From Pseudomonas sp. Q11 (lineage in GTDB: Bacteria > Pseudomonadota > Gammaproteobacteria > Pseudomonadales > Pseudomonadaceae): 64,000 bases of DNA. The position numbers and the translations under genes were made by a program. The notes under the pieces were generated by a model. The model saw only the letters and a program-made list of their open reading frames with translations, ran no database searches and was not told the origin of the DNA. Each line of letters starts with the position of its first letter. The stretch's first letter is position 1. The stretch lies in NCBI RefSeq assembly GCF_024494355.1, contig NZ_JAKNQY010000011.1:1-64000 (forward strand), read 5' to 3'. This document shows positions 44,736-55,218 of this stretch, one piece after another.

Positions 44736-45015
44736 CCCTGTGGGGGCAAGGTCTGTGGGATAACTGTGAGAGCAAGGTCTGTGGGATAGCACAGGGATAG
44801 CCCTGTAAGAGCAAGGTCTGTGGGATACCCCTGTGGGAGCAAAGCTTGCTCGCGATCCAGGCGCCTCGGTCCATGGGAGACCGCGTCGCTTTCATCGCGG
44901 GCAAGCCTTGCTCCCACAGGGTTATGCCAGTGCTATCCCATATGCCTTGCTCCCACAGGGTTATCCCAGTGCTATCCCACAGGCCTTGCTCTCACAGGGG
45001 TATCCCACAGGCCTT
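44736..45015. repeat. Nested REP array forming a long imperfect inverted repeat
   Basis: The left side has three tandem units of the type CTGTGRGAGCAAGGTCTGTG followed by GGATA (from about 44738, 44767 and 44801) leading into a full REP at 44831. The right side mirrors them: ATCGCGGGCAAGCCTTGCTC at about 44896, then units with TGCCTTGCTCCCACAGGG and CCAGTGCTATCCCA, ending near 45015. The whole 280 bp can fold on itself. It is the most elaborate REP structure in the window, between the TraX-like gene and the glyA-sox operon. Confidence 0.8.
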
Positions 45016-45180
45016 GACTCAGACTCTTTGAGCGCATGTCGTAAACGCACCTTTGCGTGGCGTCCATAGGCATTTGACCTGCCTGCGCCGGCCATACCAT
45101 CGCTTCCAAAGGGCACGACCGAACGGTGGTCAGTGCCTCACCGAGACGAAAGGCGCACCGCCGCCGCTGGGAGAGACGCG
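45016..45180 (+). promoter_or_regulatory. Upstream region of the glyA-sox operon
   Basis: 165 bp with no gene. It includes ATGTCGTAAACGC (around 45036-45048) and GGCGTCCATAGG, GTCG-like words similar to those near other betaine genes, so GbdR control is possible. A GGGAGAGACGCG ribosome-binding site lies just before the glyA ATG. Confidence 0.4.
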
Positions 45181-46434
<1,254 letters not shown>

Positions 46435-46455
46435 GTCGGTTTTGGAGTAATGACT

Positions 46456-47706
46456 ATGCAACGCTATTCGGGCTTCGGCCTCTTCAAACACTCTCTCAGC
46501 CATCATGAAAACTGGCAGCGGATGTGGCGCACGCCGACCCCGAAAAAGGTCTACGACGTAGTCATTGTCGGCGGTGGCGGGCATGGTCTGGCCACGGCGT
46601 ACTACCTGGCCAAGGAACACGGCATCACCAATGTGGCAGTGGTCGAGAAGGGCTGGCTGGGCGGCGGTAACACCGCGCGCAACACCACCATCGTGCGCTC
46701 CAACTACCTGTGGGATGAATCGGCCCACCTGTACGAACATGCGATGAAACTCTGGGAAGGCCTGTCCCAGGACCTGAACTACAACGTGATGTTTTCCCAG
46801 CGCGGCGTCTACAACCTGTGCCACACCCTGCAGGACATCCGTGATTCCGAGCGCCGCGTCAGCGCCAACCGCCTCAACGGTGTGGACGGCGAGCTGCTCA
46901 ACGCCAAGCAAGTGGCCGACGAGATTCCGTACCTGGATTGCTCGAAAAACACTCGCTACCCGGTGATGGGCGCCACCGTCCAGCGTCGCGGCGGTGTGGC
47001 CCGTCACGATGCCGTGGCCTGGGGCTTTGCCCGGGCTGCCGATGCCTTGGGCGTGGACCTGATCCAGCAGACCGAAGTGATCGGTTTCCGCAAGGAAAAC
47101 GGCGTGTGCATCGGTGTGGAAACCAACAAAGGCTTCATCGGCGCCAAGCGTGTCGGCGTGGTCACCGCCGGTAATTCCGGGCACATGGCCAAGCTCGCGG
47201 GCTTCCGCCTGCCGATCGAATCCCATCCGCTGCAAGCGTTGGTGTCCGAGCCGATCAAGCCGATCATCGACAGCGTCATCATGTCCAACGCGGTGCACGG
47301 CTACATCAGCCAGTCCGACAAGGGCGACCTGGTGATCGGTGCCGGTATCGACGGCTACAACGGCTACGGCCAGCGTGGCTCGTACCCGGTGATCGAACAC
47401 ACGGTCCAGGCCATCGTCGAAATGTTCCCGGTATTGTCCCGCGTACGCATGAACCGCCAGTGGGGCGGCATCGTCGACACCACGCCGGACGCCTGCCCGA
47501 TCATCTCCAAGACGCCGGTGCCGAACATGTTCTTCAACTGCGGTTGGGGCACTGGCGGCTTCAAGGCCACCCCGGGCTCGGGCAACGTCTTCGCTGCAAG
47601 CCTGGCCAAGGGTGAAATGCACCCGCTGGCCGCGCCGTTTTCCATCGACCGTTTCCACAACGGTGCCTTGATCGACGAACACGGCGCTGCTGCCGTCGCC
47701 CACTAA
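46456..47706 (+). CDS. soxB: Sarcosine oxidase beta subunit SoxB
   Basis: 416-residue flavoprotein subunit of heterotetrameric sarcosine oxidase. [18 protein letters not shown] is the FAD-binding GxGxxG. The conserved His near [13 protein letters not shown] lies in the region of covalent FMN attachment. [10 protein letters not shown] is chosen as the start because GGAG is properly spaced for it; an ATG two codons upstream is too close. Confidence 0.95.
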   Translation: MQRYSGFGLFKHSLSHHENWQRMWRTPTPKKVYDVVIVGGGGHGLATAYYLAKEHGITNVAVVEKGWLGGGNTARNTTIVRSNYLWDESAHLYEHAMKLWEGLSQDLNYNVMFSQRGVYNLCHTLQDIRDSERRVSANRLNGVDGELLNAKQVADEIPYLDCSKNTRYPVMGATVQRRGGVARHDAVAWGFARAADALGVDLIQQTEVIGFRKENGVCIGVETNKGFIGAKRVGVVTAGNSGHMAKLAGFRLPIESHPLQALVSEPIKPIIDSVIMSNAVHGYISQSDKGDLVIGAGIDGYNGYGQRGSYPVIEHTVQAIVEMFPVLSRVRMNRQWGGIVDTTPDACPIISKTPVPNMFFNCGWGTGGFKATPGSGNVFAASLAKGEMHPLAAPFSIDRFHNGALIDEHGAAAVAH

Positions 47707-47720
47707 CAGGAGAAATCCCT

Positions 47721-48050
47721 ATGTTGCACATCTTCTGTCCTCACTGCGGCGAACTGCGCTCCGAAGAGGAATTCCATGCATCCGGCCAGGCGCACATCCC
47801 GCGTCCGCTGGATCCGAATGCCTGCACAGACGAGCAGTGGGGCGACTACATGTTCTTCCGTGACAACCCGCGCGGGTTGCACCATGAACTGTGGGACCAC
47901 GTCGCCGGTTGCCGTCAGTACTTCAACGTGACCCGTGACACCGTGACCTACGAGATTCTCGAAACCTACAAGATCGGCCAAAAGCCGCAGTTCACCGACA
48001 AGGCTGACAGTCCGAAAGCGGCTGCACAGGCTCTGGGAGAGAAGGTATGA
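47721..48050 (+). CDS. soxD: Sarcosine oxidase delta subunit SoxD
   Basis: 109-residue zinc-binding subunit. Ligands are the CPHCGELRSEEEF cysteines with a downstream His and Cys (HHELWDHVAGCRQYF). It overlaps soxA by 4 nt (ATGA). Confidence 0.95.
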   Translation: MLHIFCPHCGELRSEEEFHASGQAHIPRPLDPNACTDEQWGDYMFFRDNPRGLHHELWDHVAGCRQYFNVTRDTVTYEILETYKIGQKPQFTDKADSPKAAAQALGEKV

Positions 48051-51000
48051 GCCAGATCAATCGCCTGTCCAACGGCGGACGGATCGACCGCAACAAAGCG
48101 CTGAGCTTCACTTTCAACGGCCAGACCTACAAAGGCTTCGAGGGCGACTCCCTGGCCGCTGCGCTGCTGGCCAACGGTGTCGACATCATCGGCCGCAGCT
48201 TCAAGTATTCCCGCCCGCGCGGCATCTACGCTGCCGGTGCCGAAGAGCCGAACGCGGTGCTGCAGATCGGTGCCACCGAAGCCACGCAAATCCCTAACGT
48301 GCGCGCCACGCAACAGGCGCTGTACCAGGGTCTGGTCGCCACCAGCACCAACGGCTGGCCGAACGTGAACAACGACATGATGGGCATTCTCGGCAAGGTC
48401 GGCGGCAAGCTGATGCCGCCGGGTTTCTACTACAAAACCTTCATGTACCCGCAATCGTTCTGGATGACCTACGAGAAGTACATCCGCAAGGCCGCTGGCC
48501 TGGGTCGCTCGCCAACCGAGAACGATCCGGACACCTACGACTACATGAACCGTCATTGCGACGTGCTGATCGTCGGTGCCGGCCCTGCTGGTTTGGCCGC
48601 CGCACTGGCTGCGGCCCGCAGCGGTGCGCGCGTCATCCTGGCCGACGAGCAGGAAGAGTTCGGCGGCAGCCTGCTCGATTCCCGCGAGAGCCTGGACGGC
48701 AAGCCGGCGAGCGAATGGGTGGCCGCTGTTGTCGCTGAACTCAAATCGATGCCAGATGTGGTGCTGCTACCACGCGCCACGGTCAACGGTTATCACGACC
48801 ATAACTTCCTGACCATCCACGAGCGCCTCACCGACCACTTGGGTGACCGTGCGCCAATCGGCCAGGTCCGCCAGCGCATCAACCGGGTCCGCGCCAAGCG
48901 CGTGGTGCTGGCGACCGGCGCCTGCGAGCGGCCGCTGGTCTACGGCAACAACGACGTGCCGGGCAACATGCTGGCCGGCGCGGTGTCCACCTACGTGCGT
49001 CGCTACGGCGTGGCTCCGGGCAAGAAACTGGTGCTGAGCACCAACAACGACCACGCCTATCGCGTGGCCCTGGACTGGTTCGACGCCGGCCTGCAAGTGG
49101 TGGCCGTGGCTGACGCCCGCAGCAACCCGCGTGGTGCGCTGGTGGAAGAGGCCCGCGCCAAGGGTATCCGCATCCTCACCGGCAGCGCCGTGGTCGAAGC
49201 CCGTGGCAGCAAGCGCGTCACCGGGGCACGTGTTGCCGCGATCGACGTCCGTGCCCACAAAGTCACCAGCCCCGGCGAATGGCTGGACTGCGACCTGGTG
49301 GCCAGCTCCGGCGGCTACAGCCCGGTGGTCCACCTGGCTTCGCACCTGGGCGGCAAGCCGATCTGGCGTGAAGACATCCTCGGTTTCGTACCGGGCGAAG
49401 CACCGCAGAAGCGCGTTTGCGTCGGCGGCGTGAACGGCGTCTACAGCCTGGGTGACACCTTGGCTGACGGTTTCGAAGGTGGCGTGCGCGCGGCCAGCGA
49501 AGCCGGTTTCAAAGCGGTGGAGGGTGTGTTGCCCAAAGCCCTCAGCCGTCACGAAGAACCGACCCTGGCGCTGTTCCAGGTGCCGCATGAAAAAACCACC
49601 GCACGGGCGCCGAAGCAATTCGTCGACCTGCAGAACGACGTGACCGCCGCCGCTATCGAACTCGCCACCCGCGAAGGCTTCGAGTCGGTCGAGCACGTCA
49701 AGCGCTACACCGCACTGGGCTTCGGGACGGACCAGGGCAAGCTGGGCAACGTCAACGGCCTGGCCATCGCGGCCCGTTCGCTGAACGTGAGCATCCCGCA
49801 GATGGGCACCACGATGTTCCGTCCGAACTACACACCTGTGACCTTCGGCGCGATAGCCGGGCGGCACTGCGGGCATATCTTCGAGCCGGTACGCTTCACC
49901 GCGCTGCATGCCTGGCATGTGAAAAATGGTGCTGAATTCGAAGACGTCGGCCAGTGGAAGCGCCCTTGGTACTTCCCGAAGAACGGCGAAGACATGCACG
50001 CTGCGGTCAAGCGCGAATGCAAAGCCGTGCGCGACAGCGTCGGCCTGCTGGATGCCTCGACCCTGGGCAAGATCGATATCCAGGGCCCGGATACCCGCGA
50101 GTTCCTTAACCGCATCTACACCAACGCCTGGACCAAGCTCGACGTGGGCAAGGCCCGCTACGGCCTGATGTGCAAGGAAGACGGCATGGTCTTCGACGAC
50201 GGTGTGACGGCCTGTCTGGCGGACAACCACTTCGTGATGACCACCACCACGGGTGGCGCCGCGCGCGTGCTGCAATGGCTGGAGATCTATCACCAGACCG
50301 AATGGCCGGACCTGAAGGTGTACTTCACTTCGGTCACCGACCACTGGGCGACCATGACGCTGTCGGGCCCCAACAGCCGCAAGCTGCTGAGCGAAGTCAC
50401 CGACATCGACCTGGACAAGGACGCTTTCCCGTTCATGACCTGGAAAGAAGGCCTGGTGGGTGGTGTACCGGCGCGGGTGTTCCGTATCTCGTTCACCGGT
50501 GAACTGTCGTACGAAGTCAACGTGCAGGCCGACTACGCCATGGGCGTGCTCGAGCAGATCGTCGAGGCGGGCAAGAAGTACAACCTGACCCCGTATGGCA
50601 CCGAGACCATGCACGTATTGCGGGCCGAGAAGGGCTTCATCATTGTCGGTCAGGACACTGACAGCTCGATGACCCCGGATGACCTGAACATGGGCTGGTG
50701 TGTGGGCCGTACCAAACCGTTCTCGTGGATCGGCTGGCGTGGTATGAATCGCGAAGACTGTGTGCGCGAGGACCGCAAGCAACTGGTGGGCCTCAAGCCG
50801 ATCGACCCGAATGTCTGGCTGCCGGAAGGCGCGCAACTGGTGTTCAACACCAAGCAGGCGATCCCGATGTCCATGGTCGGTCACGTGACCTCCAGCTACG
50901 CCCACAACTCCCTGGGTTATTCATTTGCCATGGGTGTGGTCAAGGGCGGCCTCAAGCGGATGGGCGAGCGAGTGTTCGCGCCACTGGCCGACGGCAGCGT

Positions 51001-51064
51001 GATCGAGGCAGAGATTGTTTCTTCGGTGTTCTTCGATCCGAAGGGGGATCGGCAGAACATTTAA
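48047..51064 (+). CDS. soxA: Sarcosine oxidase alpha subunit SoxA
   Basis: 1005-residue subunit. The N-terminal part is ferredoxin-like without iron ligands; an NAD-binding VLIVGAGPAGLAAALAAARS follows at about residue 176; the C-terminal ~400 residues are an aminomethyltransferase (GcvT-like) domain that loads the one-carbon unit onto THF (EFLNRIYTNAWTKLDVGKAR). The complex converts sarcosine, O2 and THF to glycine, H2O2 and 5,10-methylene-THF. Confidence 0.95.
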   Translation: MSQINRLSNGGRIDRNKALSFTFNGQTYKGFEGDSLAAALLANGVDIIGRSFKYSRPRGIYAAGAEEPNAVLQIGATEATQIPNVRATQQALYQGLVATSTNGWPNVNNDMMGILGKVGGKLMPPGFYYKTFMYPQSFWMTYEKYIRKAAGLGRSPTENDPDTYDYMNRHCDVLIVGAGPAGLAAALAAARSGARVILADEQEEFGGSLLDSRESLDGKPASEWVAAVVAELKSMPDVVLLPRATVNGYHDHNFLTIHERLTDHLGDRAPIGQVRQRINRVRAKRVVLATGACERPLVYGNNDVPGNMLAGAVSTYVRRYGVAPGKKLVLSTNNDHAYRVALDWFDAGLQVVAVADARSNPRGALVEEARAKGIRILTGSAVVEARGSKRVTGARVAAIDVRAHKVTSPGEWLDCDLVASSGGYSPVVHLASHLGGKPIWREDILGFVPGEAPQKRVCVGGVNGVYSLGDTLADGFEGGVRAASEAGFKAVEGVLPKALSRHEEPTLALFQVPHEKTTARAPKQFVDLQNDVTAAAIELATREGFESVEHVKRYTALGFGTDQGKLGNVNGLAIAARSLNVSIPQMGTTMFRPNYTPVTFGAIAGRHCGHIFEPVRFTALHAWHVKNGAEFEDVGQWKRPWYFPKNGEDMHAAVKRECKAVRDSVGLLDASTLGKIDIQGPDTREFLNRIYTNAWTKLDVGKARYGLMCKEDGMVFDDGVTACLADNHFVMTTTTGGAARVLQWLEIYHQTEWPDLKVYFTSVTDHWATMTLSGPNSRKLLSEVTDIDLDKDAFPFMTWKEGLVGGVPARVFRISFTGELSYEVNVQADYAMGVLEQIVEAGKKYNLTPYGTETMHVLRAEKGFIIVGQDTDSSMTPDDLNMGWCVGRTKPFSWIGWRGMNREDCVREDRKQLVGLKPIDPNVWLPEGAQLVFNTKQAIPMSMVGHVTSSYAHNSLGYSFAMGVVKGGLKRMGERVFAPLADGSVIEAEIVSSVFFDPKGDRQNI

Positions 51065-51087
51065 ATCTTAAGCCCTGTGGTGGGGGC

Positions 51088-51178
51088 ATGTGGGAGCAAA
51101 GCTTGCTCGCGATGCAGGCGACACGGTAGCCGTCAGACCGCGTTATCGTTGATCGCGGGCAAGCCATGCTCCCACAGC
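51088..51178. repeat. REP pair between soxA and soxG
   Basis: TGTGGGAGCAAAGCTTGCTCGCGA and ATCGCGGGCAAGCCATGCTCCCACA sit in the 160-bp gap within the sox operon, where a hairpin could lower soxG expression relative to soxA. Confidence 0.8.
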
Positions 51179-51224
51179 CCCACGCATCGGCAGGTCAAAG
51201 CAGAATTCAAGACAGGTGCTCCAT

Positions 51225-51857
51225 ATGACCGCAGTCAACGTGTACCAACAACGCCCAGCCACCGGGGCCAAGGCCGAGTCGTCGCTGCACCATGCCGACC
51301 TCGCCAGCCTGGTGGGCAAGGGTCGCAAGAACGCCGGCGTGACCGTGCGCGAGAAGAAGCTTCTGGGCCACCTGACCATCCGTGGCGATGGTCATGATCC
51401 CGCATTCGCCGCCGGCGTGCACAAGGCTCTGGGCCTGGAGCTGCCGGGTGCGCTGACCGTCATCGTCAAGGGCGAAACCAGCCTGCAATGGCTCGGCCCG
51501 GATGAATGGCTGCTAGTGGTGCCCACCGGCGAAGAATTCGCCGCCGAGCAGAAACTGCGTGAAGCCCTGGGCGACCTGCACATCCAGATCGTCAACGTCA
51601 GCGGCGGCCAGCAGATCCTCGAGCTGTCCGGCCCGAACGTGCGCGACGTGCTGATGAAATCCACCAGCTACGATGTACACCCAAACAACTTCCCGGTGGG
51701 CAAGGCCGTGGGCACGGTGTTCGCCAAGTCGCAACTGGTGATCCGCCATACCGGTGAAGACACTTGGGAACTGCTGATTCGCCGCAGCTTCTCCGATTAC
51801 TGGTGGCTGTGGTTGCAGGATGCAGCGGCTGAGTATGGATTGAGCGTGCAGGGCTGA
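51225..51857 (+). CDS. soxG: Sarcosine oxidase gamma subunit SoxG
   Basis: 210-residue gamma subunit (GcvT-like fold), with LQWLGPDEWLLV and VNVSGGQQILELSGPNVRDV typical of the family. It completes the SoxBDAG tetramer. The start MTAVNVYQQRP follows a weak AGGTGCTCCAT; an ATG three codons upstream is also in frame. Confidence 0.93.
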   Translation: MTAVNVYQQRPATGAKAESSLHHADLASLVGKGRKNAGVTVREKKLLGHLTIRGDGHDPAFAAGVHKALGLELPGALTVIVKGETSLQWLGPDEWLLVVPTGEEFAAEQKLREALGDLHIQIVNVSGGQQILELSGPNVRDVLMKSTSYDVHPNNFPVGKAVGTVFAKSQLVIRHTGEDTWELLIRRSFSDYWWLWLQDAAAEYGLSVQG

Positions 51858-51885
51858 GACACCGCAGTCCTTGTGGTAGCAAAAC

Positions 51886-51974
51886 TGTGGGAGCAAAGCT
51901 TTGCTCGCGATGCAGGCGCTTGAGCTCCAGATAGACCGCGTTGTTTTTATCGCGAGCAAGCTTTGCTCCCACAG
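51886..51974. repeat. Inverted REP pair (soxG-purU)
   Basis: CTGTGGGAGCAAAGCTTTGC... and GCGAGCAAGCTTTGCTCCCA face each other before purU. Confidence 0.8.
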
Positions 51975-52040
51975 ATAAATCCTCCGCCACAGGTTCTGTG
52001 TCCGGCGCAGGGTTATCCATAACAAACAGGAGTCACCGCA

Positions 52041-52898
52041 ATGAGCCGCGCCCCAGACACATGGATCCTCACCGCCGACTGCCCTAGCGTGCTCGGCACG
52101 GTGGACGCGGTGACGCGCTTTTTGTTCGAGCAGGGCTGCTACGTCACCGAGCACCATTCCTTTGACGACCGGCTGTCGGGGCGTTTCTTCATTCGGGTGG
52201 AGTTCCGCCAGCCCGATGGTTTTGACGAACAGCACTTTCGCGCTGGCCTGGCCGAGCGCGCCGAGGCTTTTGGCATGGTTTTCGAACTGACAGCGCCCAA
52301 CTACCGGCCCAAGGTGGTGATCATGGTCTCCAAGGCCGATCACTGCCTCAACGACTTGCTCTACCGTCAGCGTATCGGCCAGCTGTCCATGGACGTCGTG
52401 GCGGTGGTGTCCAACCACCCCGACCTCAAGCCGTTGGCCGACTGGCACCAGATTCCCTACTACCATTTCCCCCTGGACCCGAACGACAAACCGTCCCAGG
52501 AGCGGCAGGTGTGGCAGGTGATCGAAGACACCGGCGCCGAGCTGGTGATTCTCGCCCGCTACATGCAAGTGCTGTCGCCGGAGCTGTGCCGCAAACTCGA
52601 CGGCAAGGCGATCAACATCCATCACTCGCTGTTGCCGGGCTTCAAGGGCGCCAAGCCGTATCACCAGGCCTACAACAAAGGCGTGAAACTGGTCGGCGCC
52701 ACGGCGCACTACATCAACAACGACCTGGACGAAGGCCCGATCATCGCCCAGGGCGTGGAAGTGGTGGACCACAGCCACTATCCCGAAGACCTGATCGCCA
52801 AGGGACGGGACATCGAAGGGCTGACCCTGGCCCGGGCGGTGGGGTATCACATTGAAAGACGAGTATTTCTGAACGCCAATCGCACTGTGGTGCTTTAG
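52041..52898 (+). CDS. purU: Formyltetrahydrofolate deformylase PurU
   Basis: 285-residue enzyme with an N-terminal ACT domain (WILTADCPSVLGTVDAVTRF) and a C-terminal formyl-transferase fold. NIHHSLLPGFKGAKPYHQ, then GATAHYINNDLDEGPII, carry the catalytic Asn, His and Asp. It releases formate from 10-formyl-THF, recycling THF when betaine methyl groups load the folate pool. Confidence 0.94.
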   Translation: MSRAPDTWILTADCPSVLGTVDAVTRFLFEQGCYVTEHHSFDDRLSGRFFIRVEFRQPDGFDEQHFRAGLAERAEAFGMVFELTAPNYRPKVVIMVSKADHCLNDLLYRQRIGQLSMDVVAVVSNHPDLKPLADWHQIPYYHFPLDPNDKPSQERQVWQVIEDTGAELVILARYMQVLSPELCRKLDGKAINIHHSLLPGFKGAKPYHQAYNKGVKLVGATAHYINNDLDEGPIIAQGVEVVDHSHYPEDLIAKGRDIEGLTLARAVGYHIERRVFLNANRTVVL

Positions 52899-52899
52899 C

Positions 52900-52978
52900 C
52901 ACAAGCTTCAAGCTTCAAGCCGCAAGAAAAGGCGGTATGCGTGCTTCTTGCGGCTTGTAGCTTGCCGCTTGAAGCTCA
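52900..52978. repeat. AGCTTCAAGC-type repeat (purU-fdhA)
   Basis: ACAAGCTTCAAGCTTCAAGC... and CGGCTTGTAGCTTGCCGCTT form an inverted repeat of the same family as 2275-2410 and 27929-28014. Confidence 0.7.
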
Positions 52979-53053
52979 GGCATCAACCCGAGCAATCAAC
53001 GCGCTGCCTGCCTGGGCAACGCAGTTCCACAAAAACAACAGCGAGGTGAAAGC

Positions 53054-54253
53054 ATGTCTGGTAATCGTGGTGTCGTGTATCTCGGCAACGGCAAGGTCGA
53101 AGTACAGAAAATCGACTATCCAAAAATGCAGGACCCGCGCGGCAGGAAGATTGAGCACGGTGTCATCCTGCGCGTGGTATCCACCAACATCTGCGGCTCC
53201 GACCAACACATGGTGCGCGGTCGCACAACTGCCCAGACCGGCCTGGTCCTGGGCCACGAAATCACCGGCGAAGTGATCGAAAAAGGCAGCGACGTCGAGA
53301 ACCTGCAAATTGGCGACCTGGTGTCGGTACCGTTCAACGTGGCTTGCGGGCGCTGCCGTTCCTGCAAGGAAATGCACACCGGCGTTTGCCTGAGCGTTAA
53401 CCCGGCGCGTCCGGGCGGTGCCTACGGTTATGTCGACATGGGCGACTGGACCGGCGGCCAGGCCGAGTACGCGATGGTGCCGTACGCCGACTTCAACCTG
53501 CTGAAACTGCCGGATCGCGACCGGGCCATGGAGAAAATCCGCGACCTGACCTGCCTGTCCGACATTCTGCCGACCGGCTACCACGGCGCCGTCACCGCGG
53601 GTGTTGGCCCTGGCAGCACCGTCTACATCGCCGGTGCCGGCCCGGTTGGCCTGGCTGCGGCTGCTTCCGCTCGCCTGTTGGGCGCGGCGGTGGTGATCAT
53701 CGGCGACGTCAATCCGGTCCGCCTGGCTCACGCCAAGGCTCAGGGTTTCGAAATTGCCGACCTGTCCACCGACACCCCGTTGCACGAACAGATCGCCGCG
53801 CTGCTGGGCGAGCCTGAAGTCGACTGTGCTGTCGATGCGGTAGGCTTCGAAGCCCGCGGCCACGGCCATGACGGCGTCAAGCACGAAGCCCCGGCCACTG
53901 TGCTCAACTCCTTGATGGGCGTAGTTCGCGTGGCCGGCAAAATCGGCATCCCCGGCCTCTACGTCACCGAAGACCCGGGCGCGGTCGATGCCGCGGCAAA
54001 AATGGGCAGCCTGAGCATCCGTTTCGGCCTGGGCTGGGCCAAGTCTCACAGCTTCCACACCGGCCAGACCCCGGTGATGAAGTACAACCGCCAACTGATG
54101 CAGGCGATCATGTGGGACCGCATCAACATCGCCGAAATCGTCGGCGTACAGGTCATCAGCCTGGACGACGCGCCTAAAGGCTACGGCGAGTTCGATGCGG
54201 GCGTGCCGAAGAAATTTGTGATTGACCCGCACAAGTTGTTCAGCGCGGCGTAA
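53054..54253 (+). CDS. fdhA: Glutathione-independent formaldehyde dehydrogenase FdhA
   Basis: 399-residue zinc-dependent medium-chain dehydrogenase that oxidises formaldehyde to formate using tightly bound NAD. Catalytic zinc ligands are in NICGSDQHMVRG and GHEITGEV; the structural zinc cysteines are in VACGRCRSCKEMHTGVC. YIAGAGPVGLAAAASARLLG is the NAD-binding motif. It detoxifies formaldehyde released by the demethylation steps. A fragment of its 3' end is duplicated near 55195. Confidence 0.95.
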   Translation: MSGNRGVVYLGNGKVEVQKIDYPKMQDPRGRKIEHGVILRVVSTNICGSDQHMVRGRTTAQTGLVLGHEITGEVIEKGSDVENLQIGDLVSVPFNVACGRCRSCKEMHTGVCLSVNPARPGGAYGYVDMGDWTGGQAEYAMVPYADFNLLKLPDRDRAMEKIRDLTCLSDILPTGYHGAVTAGVGPGSTVYIAGAGPVGLAAAASARLLGAAVVIIGDVNPVRLAHAKAQGFEIADLSTDTPLHEQIAALLGEPEVDCAVDAVGFEARGHGHDGVKHEAPATVLNSLMGVVRVAGKIGIPGLYVTEDPGAVDAAAKMGSLSIRFGLGWAKSHSFHTGQTPVMKYNRQLMQAIMWDRINIAEIVGVQVISLDDAPKGYGEFDAGVPKKFVIDPHKLFSAA

Positions 54254-54270
54254 GGCAGTAGGCAAGACGG

Positions 54271-54303
54271 AAAAAGGGCGGCAGTGATGTCGCCCTTTTT
54301 ATT
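54271..54303. terminator. Bidirectional terminator fdhA / cold-shock region
   Basis: AAAAAGGGCG (54271-54280) pairs perfectly with CGCCCTTTTT (54291-54300). It lies between convergent genes and can serve both strands. Confidence 0.85.
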
Positions 54304-54347
54304 CGGCACAGCGCAAGCGGCAGCTTGCAGTACTGAAGCGACTGGGC

Positions 54348-54566
54348 TTACTCGTCGTCGCTGATGACCTGAAGATTGATCGCGTAATATTGCCCATCGT
54401 CGCCCAACATCAACTCGTACGCCACTTTCTGTCCGGGTTTTATGACCGGCCCGCCTTCTTCGATTGGCCTGACGCTAAAGAAGATGTCTCGTCGATTTTC
54501 ATGGGGGTTCGTTAACCCAGTACCGCCTCCAGCCGAGTCGTAACGCTTTACAGGCTGCTTTTCCAT
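54348..54566 (-). CDS. Divergent cold-shock-domain-like small protein
   Basis: 72 residues (MEKQPVKRYDSAGGG...). The C-terminal half aligns by eye with cold-shock proteins (DIFFSVRPIEEGGPVIKPGQ against DLFVHF..I....SLKEGQ), but the RNP1 motif KGYGFI is replaced by GGGTGLT and the tryptophan is missing, so nucleic-acid binding is doubtful. AGGAGTTTTGCC sets the start. It lies 77 bp downstream of a normal cold-shock gene. A degenerate duplicate lies at 55200-55404. Confidence 0.65.
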   Translation of the reverse strand: MEKQPVKRYDSAGGGTGLTNPHENRRDIFFSVRPIEEGGPVIKPGQKVAYELMLGDDGQYYAINLQVISDDE

Positions 54567-54643
54567 GGCAAAACTCCTATTGAAAGAGCTTGGGCCTGCG
54601 GTCAGGGTACGGGCTGTCGAAACACATCCGTACCGGGACCAAT

Positions 54644-54847
54644 TCATGCAGGATAAACGTTTTCAGCTTGCATGCCTTTTTGACCTTTGGCGGCCTCATA
54701 GGTCACTTTTTGTCCTTCTTTCAAGGACTTGAAACCTTCAGTTTTTATCGCATTGAAATGGACGAAGAGATCATCACCGCCGTCATCCGGTGTGATAAAA
54801 CCATAGCCCTTATCGTCGTTGAACCACTTAACCGTTCCGCTGCTCAT
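54644..54847 (-). CDS. CspA-family cold-shock protein
   Basis: 67-residue cold-shock protein with intact RNP1 (KGYGFI) and RNP2 (LFVHF) motifs and the VKWFN opening; it ends [10 protein letters not shown]. It binds single-stranded nucleic acid as an RNA chaperone. A CTGTCAGAGTTGACAG palindrome lies 103 bp upstream. A diverged tandem copy follows at 55470-55673. Confidence 0.92.
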   Translation of the reverse strand: MSSGTVKWFNDDKGYGFITPDDGGDDLFVHFNAIKTEGFKSLKEGQKVTYEAAKGQKGMQAENVYPA

Positions 54848-55194
54848 TGTCGTTCCGCCTGGGTGAATGGTTGATGCGAGTTAGCGATGGGGTTCGCTTG
54901 TGTTTCGTTGATGCGTGATTGAGCTTAACTCAGTGGAAAGGGTTGGCTACTGTCAGAGTTGACAGTGTGTGAGGGCGATAGGTAATAACTGTTGGTCTGG
55001 TTATGCCCGAAAATGTTGGTTTTGTTCACCGGCGCTCAGACTGTGATGATGACTTTATTTTTGATTTCATTGGTGAATTTTTTGGGGGTCAAGTTTTAAC
55101 CCGCGGCTCGACTTTAATAAGTGTGCTTTTAGTTGCTAATTGAAGATTCTTGTCCTTGTATCTCTTTTATTGGAATATCGCTGGCGGAAGGGGG
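54848..55194. promoter_or_regulatory. Upstream region of the cold-shock gene
   Basis: About 350 bp with no gene. The first ~170 bp hold the promoter side with the CTGTCA palindrome (54950-54965) and are duplicated at 55674-55835. The remainder (about 55020-55190) is AT-rich and I see nothing in it. Confidence 0.5.
54950..54965. promoter_or_regulatory. CTGTCAGAGTTGACAG palindrome (copy 2)
   Basis: 103 bp upstream of the cold-shock gene starting at 54847; same sequence as copies 1, 3 and 5. Confidence 0.65.
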
Positions 55195-55218
55195 ACGGCG
55201 AGTTCGATGCGGGCGTGC
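55195..55218 (+). pseudogene. Duplicated fragment of the fdhA 3' end
   Basis: A 24-bp stretch beginning ACGGCGAGTTCGATGCGG is identical to fdhA 54183-54206 and is followed directly by sequence matching the small cold-shock-like gene. It marks the left edge of a segmental duplication of about 1 kb offset. Confidence 0.75.

Noticed and set aside
44736..45015. CRISPR-like array
   Set aside because: The units are palindromic REP derivatives in mirrored orientation with no unique spacers of constant length and no cas genes.
45016..45180. Glycine riboswitch before glyA-sox
   Set aside because: I looked for the conserved glycine aptamer core and did not find it; the leader is short and unstructured by eye.
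48767..50905. 712-codon open frame opposite soxA
   Set aside because: Antisense shadow of soxA.
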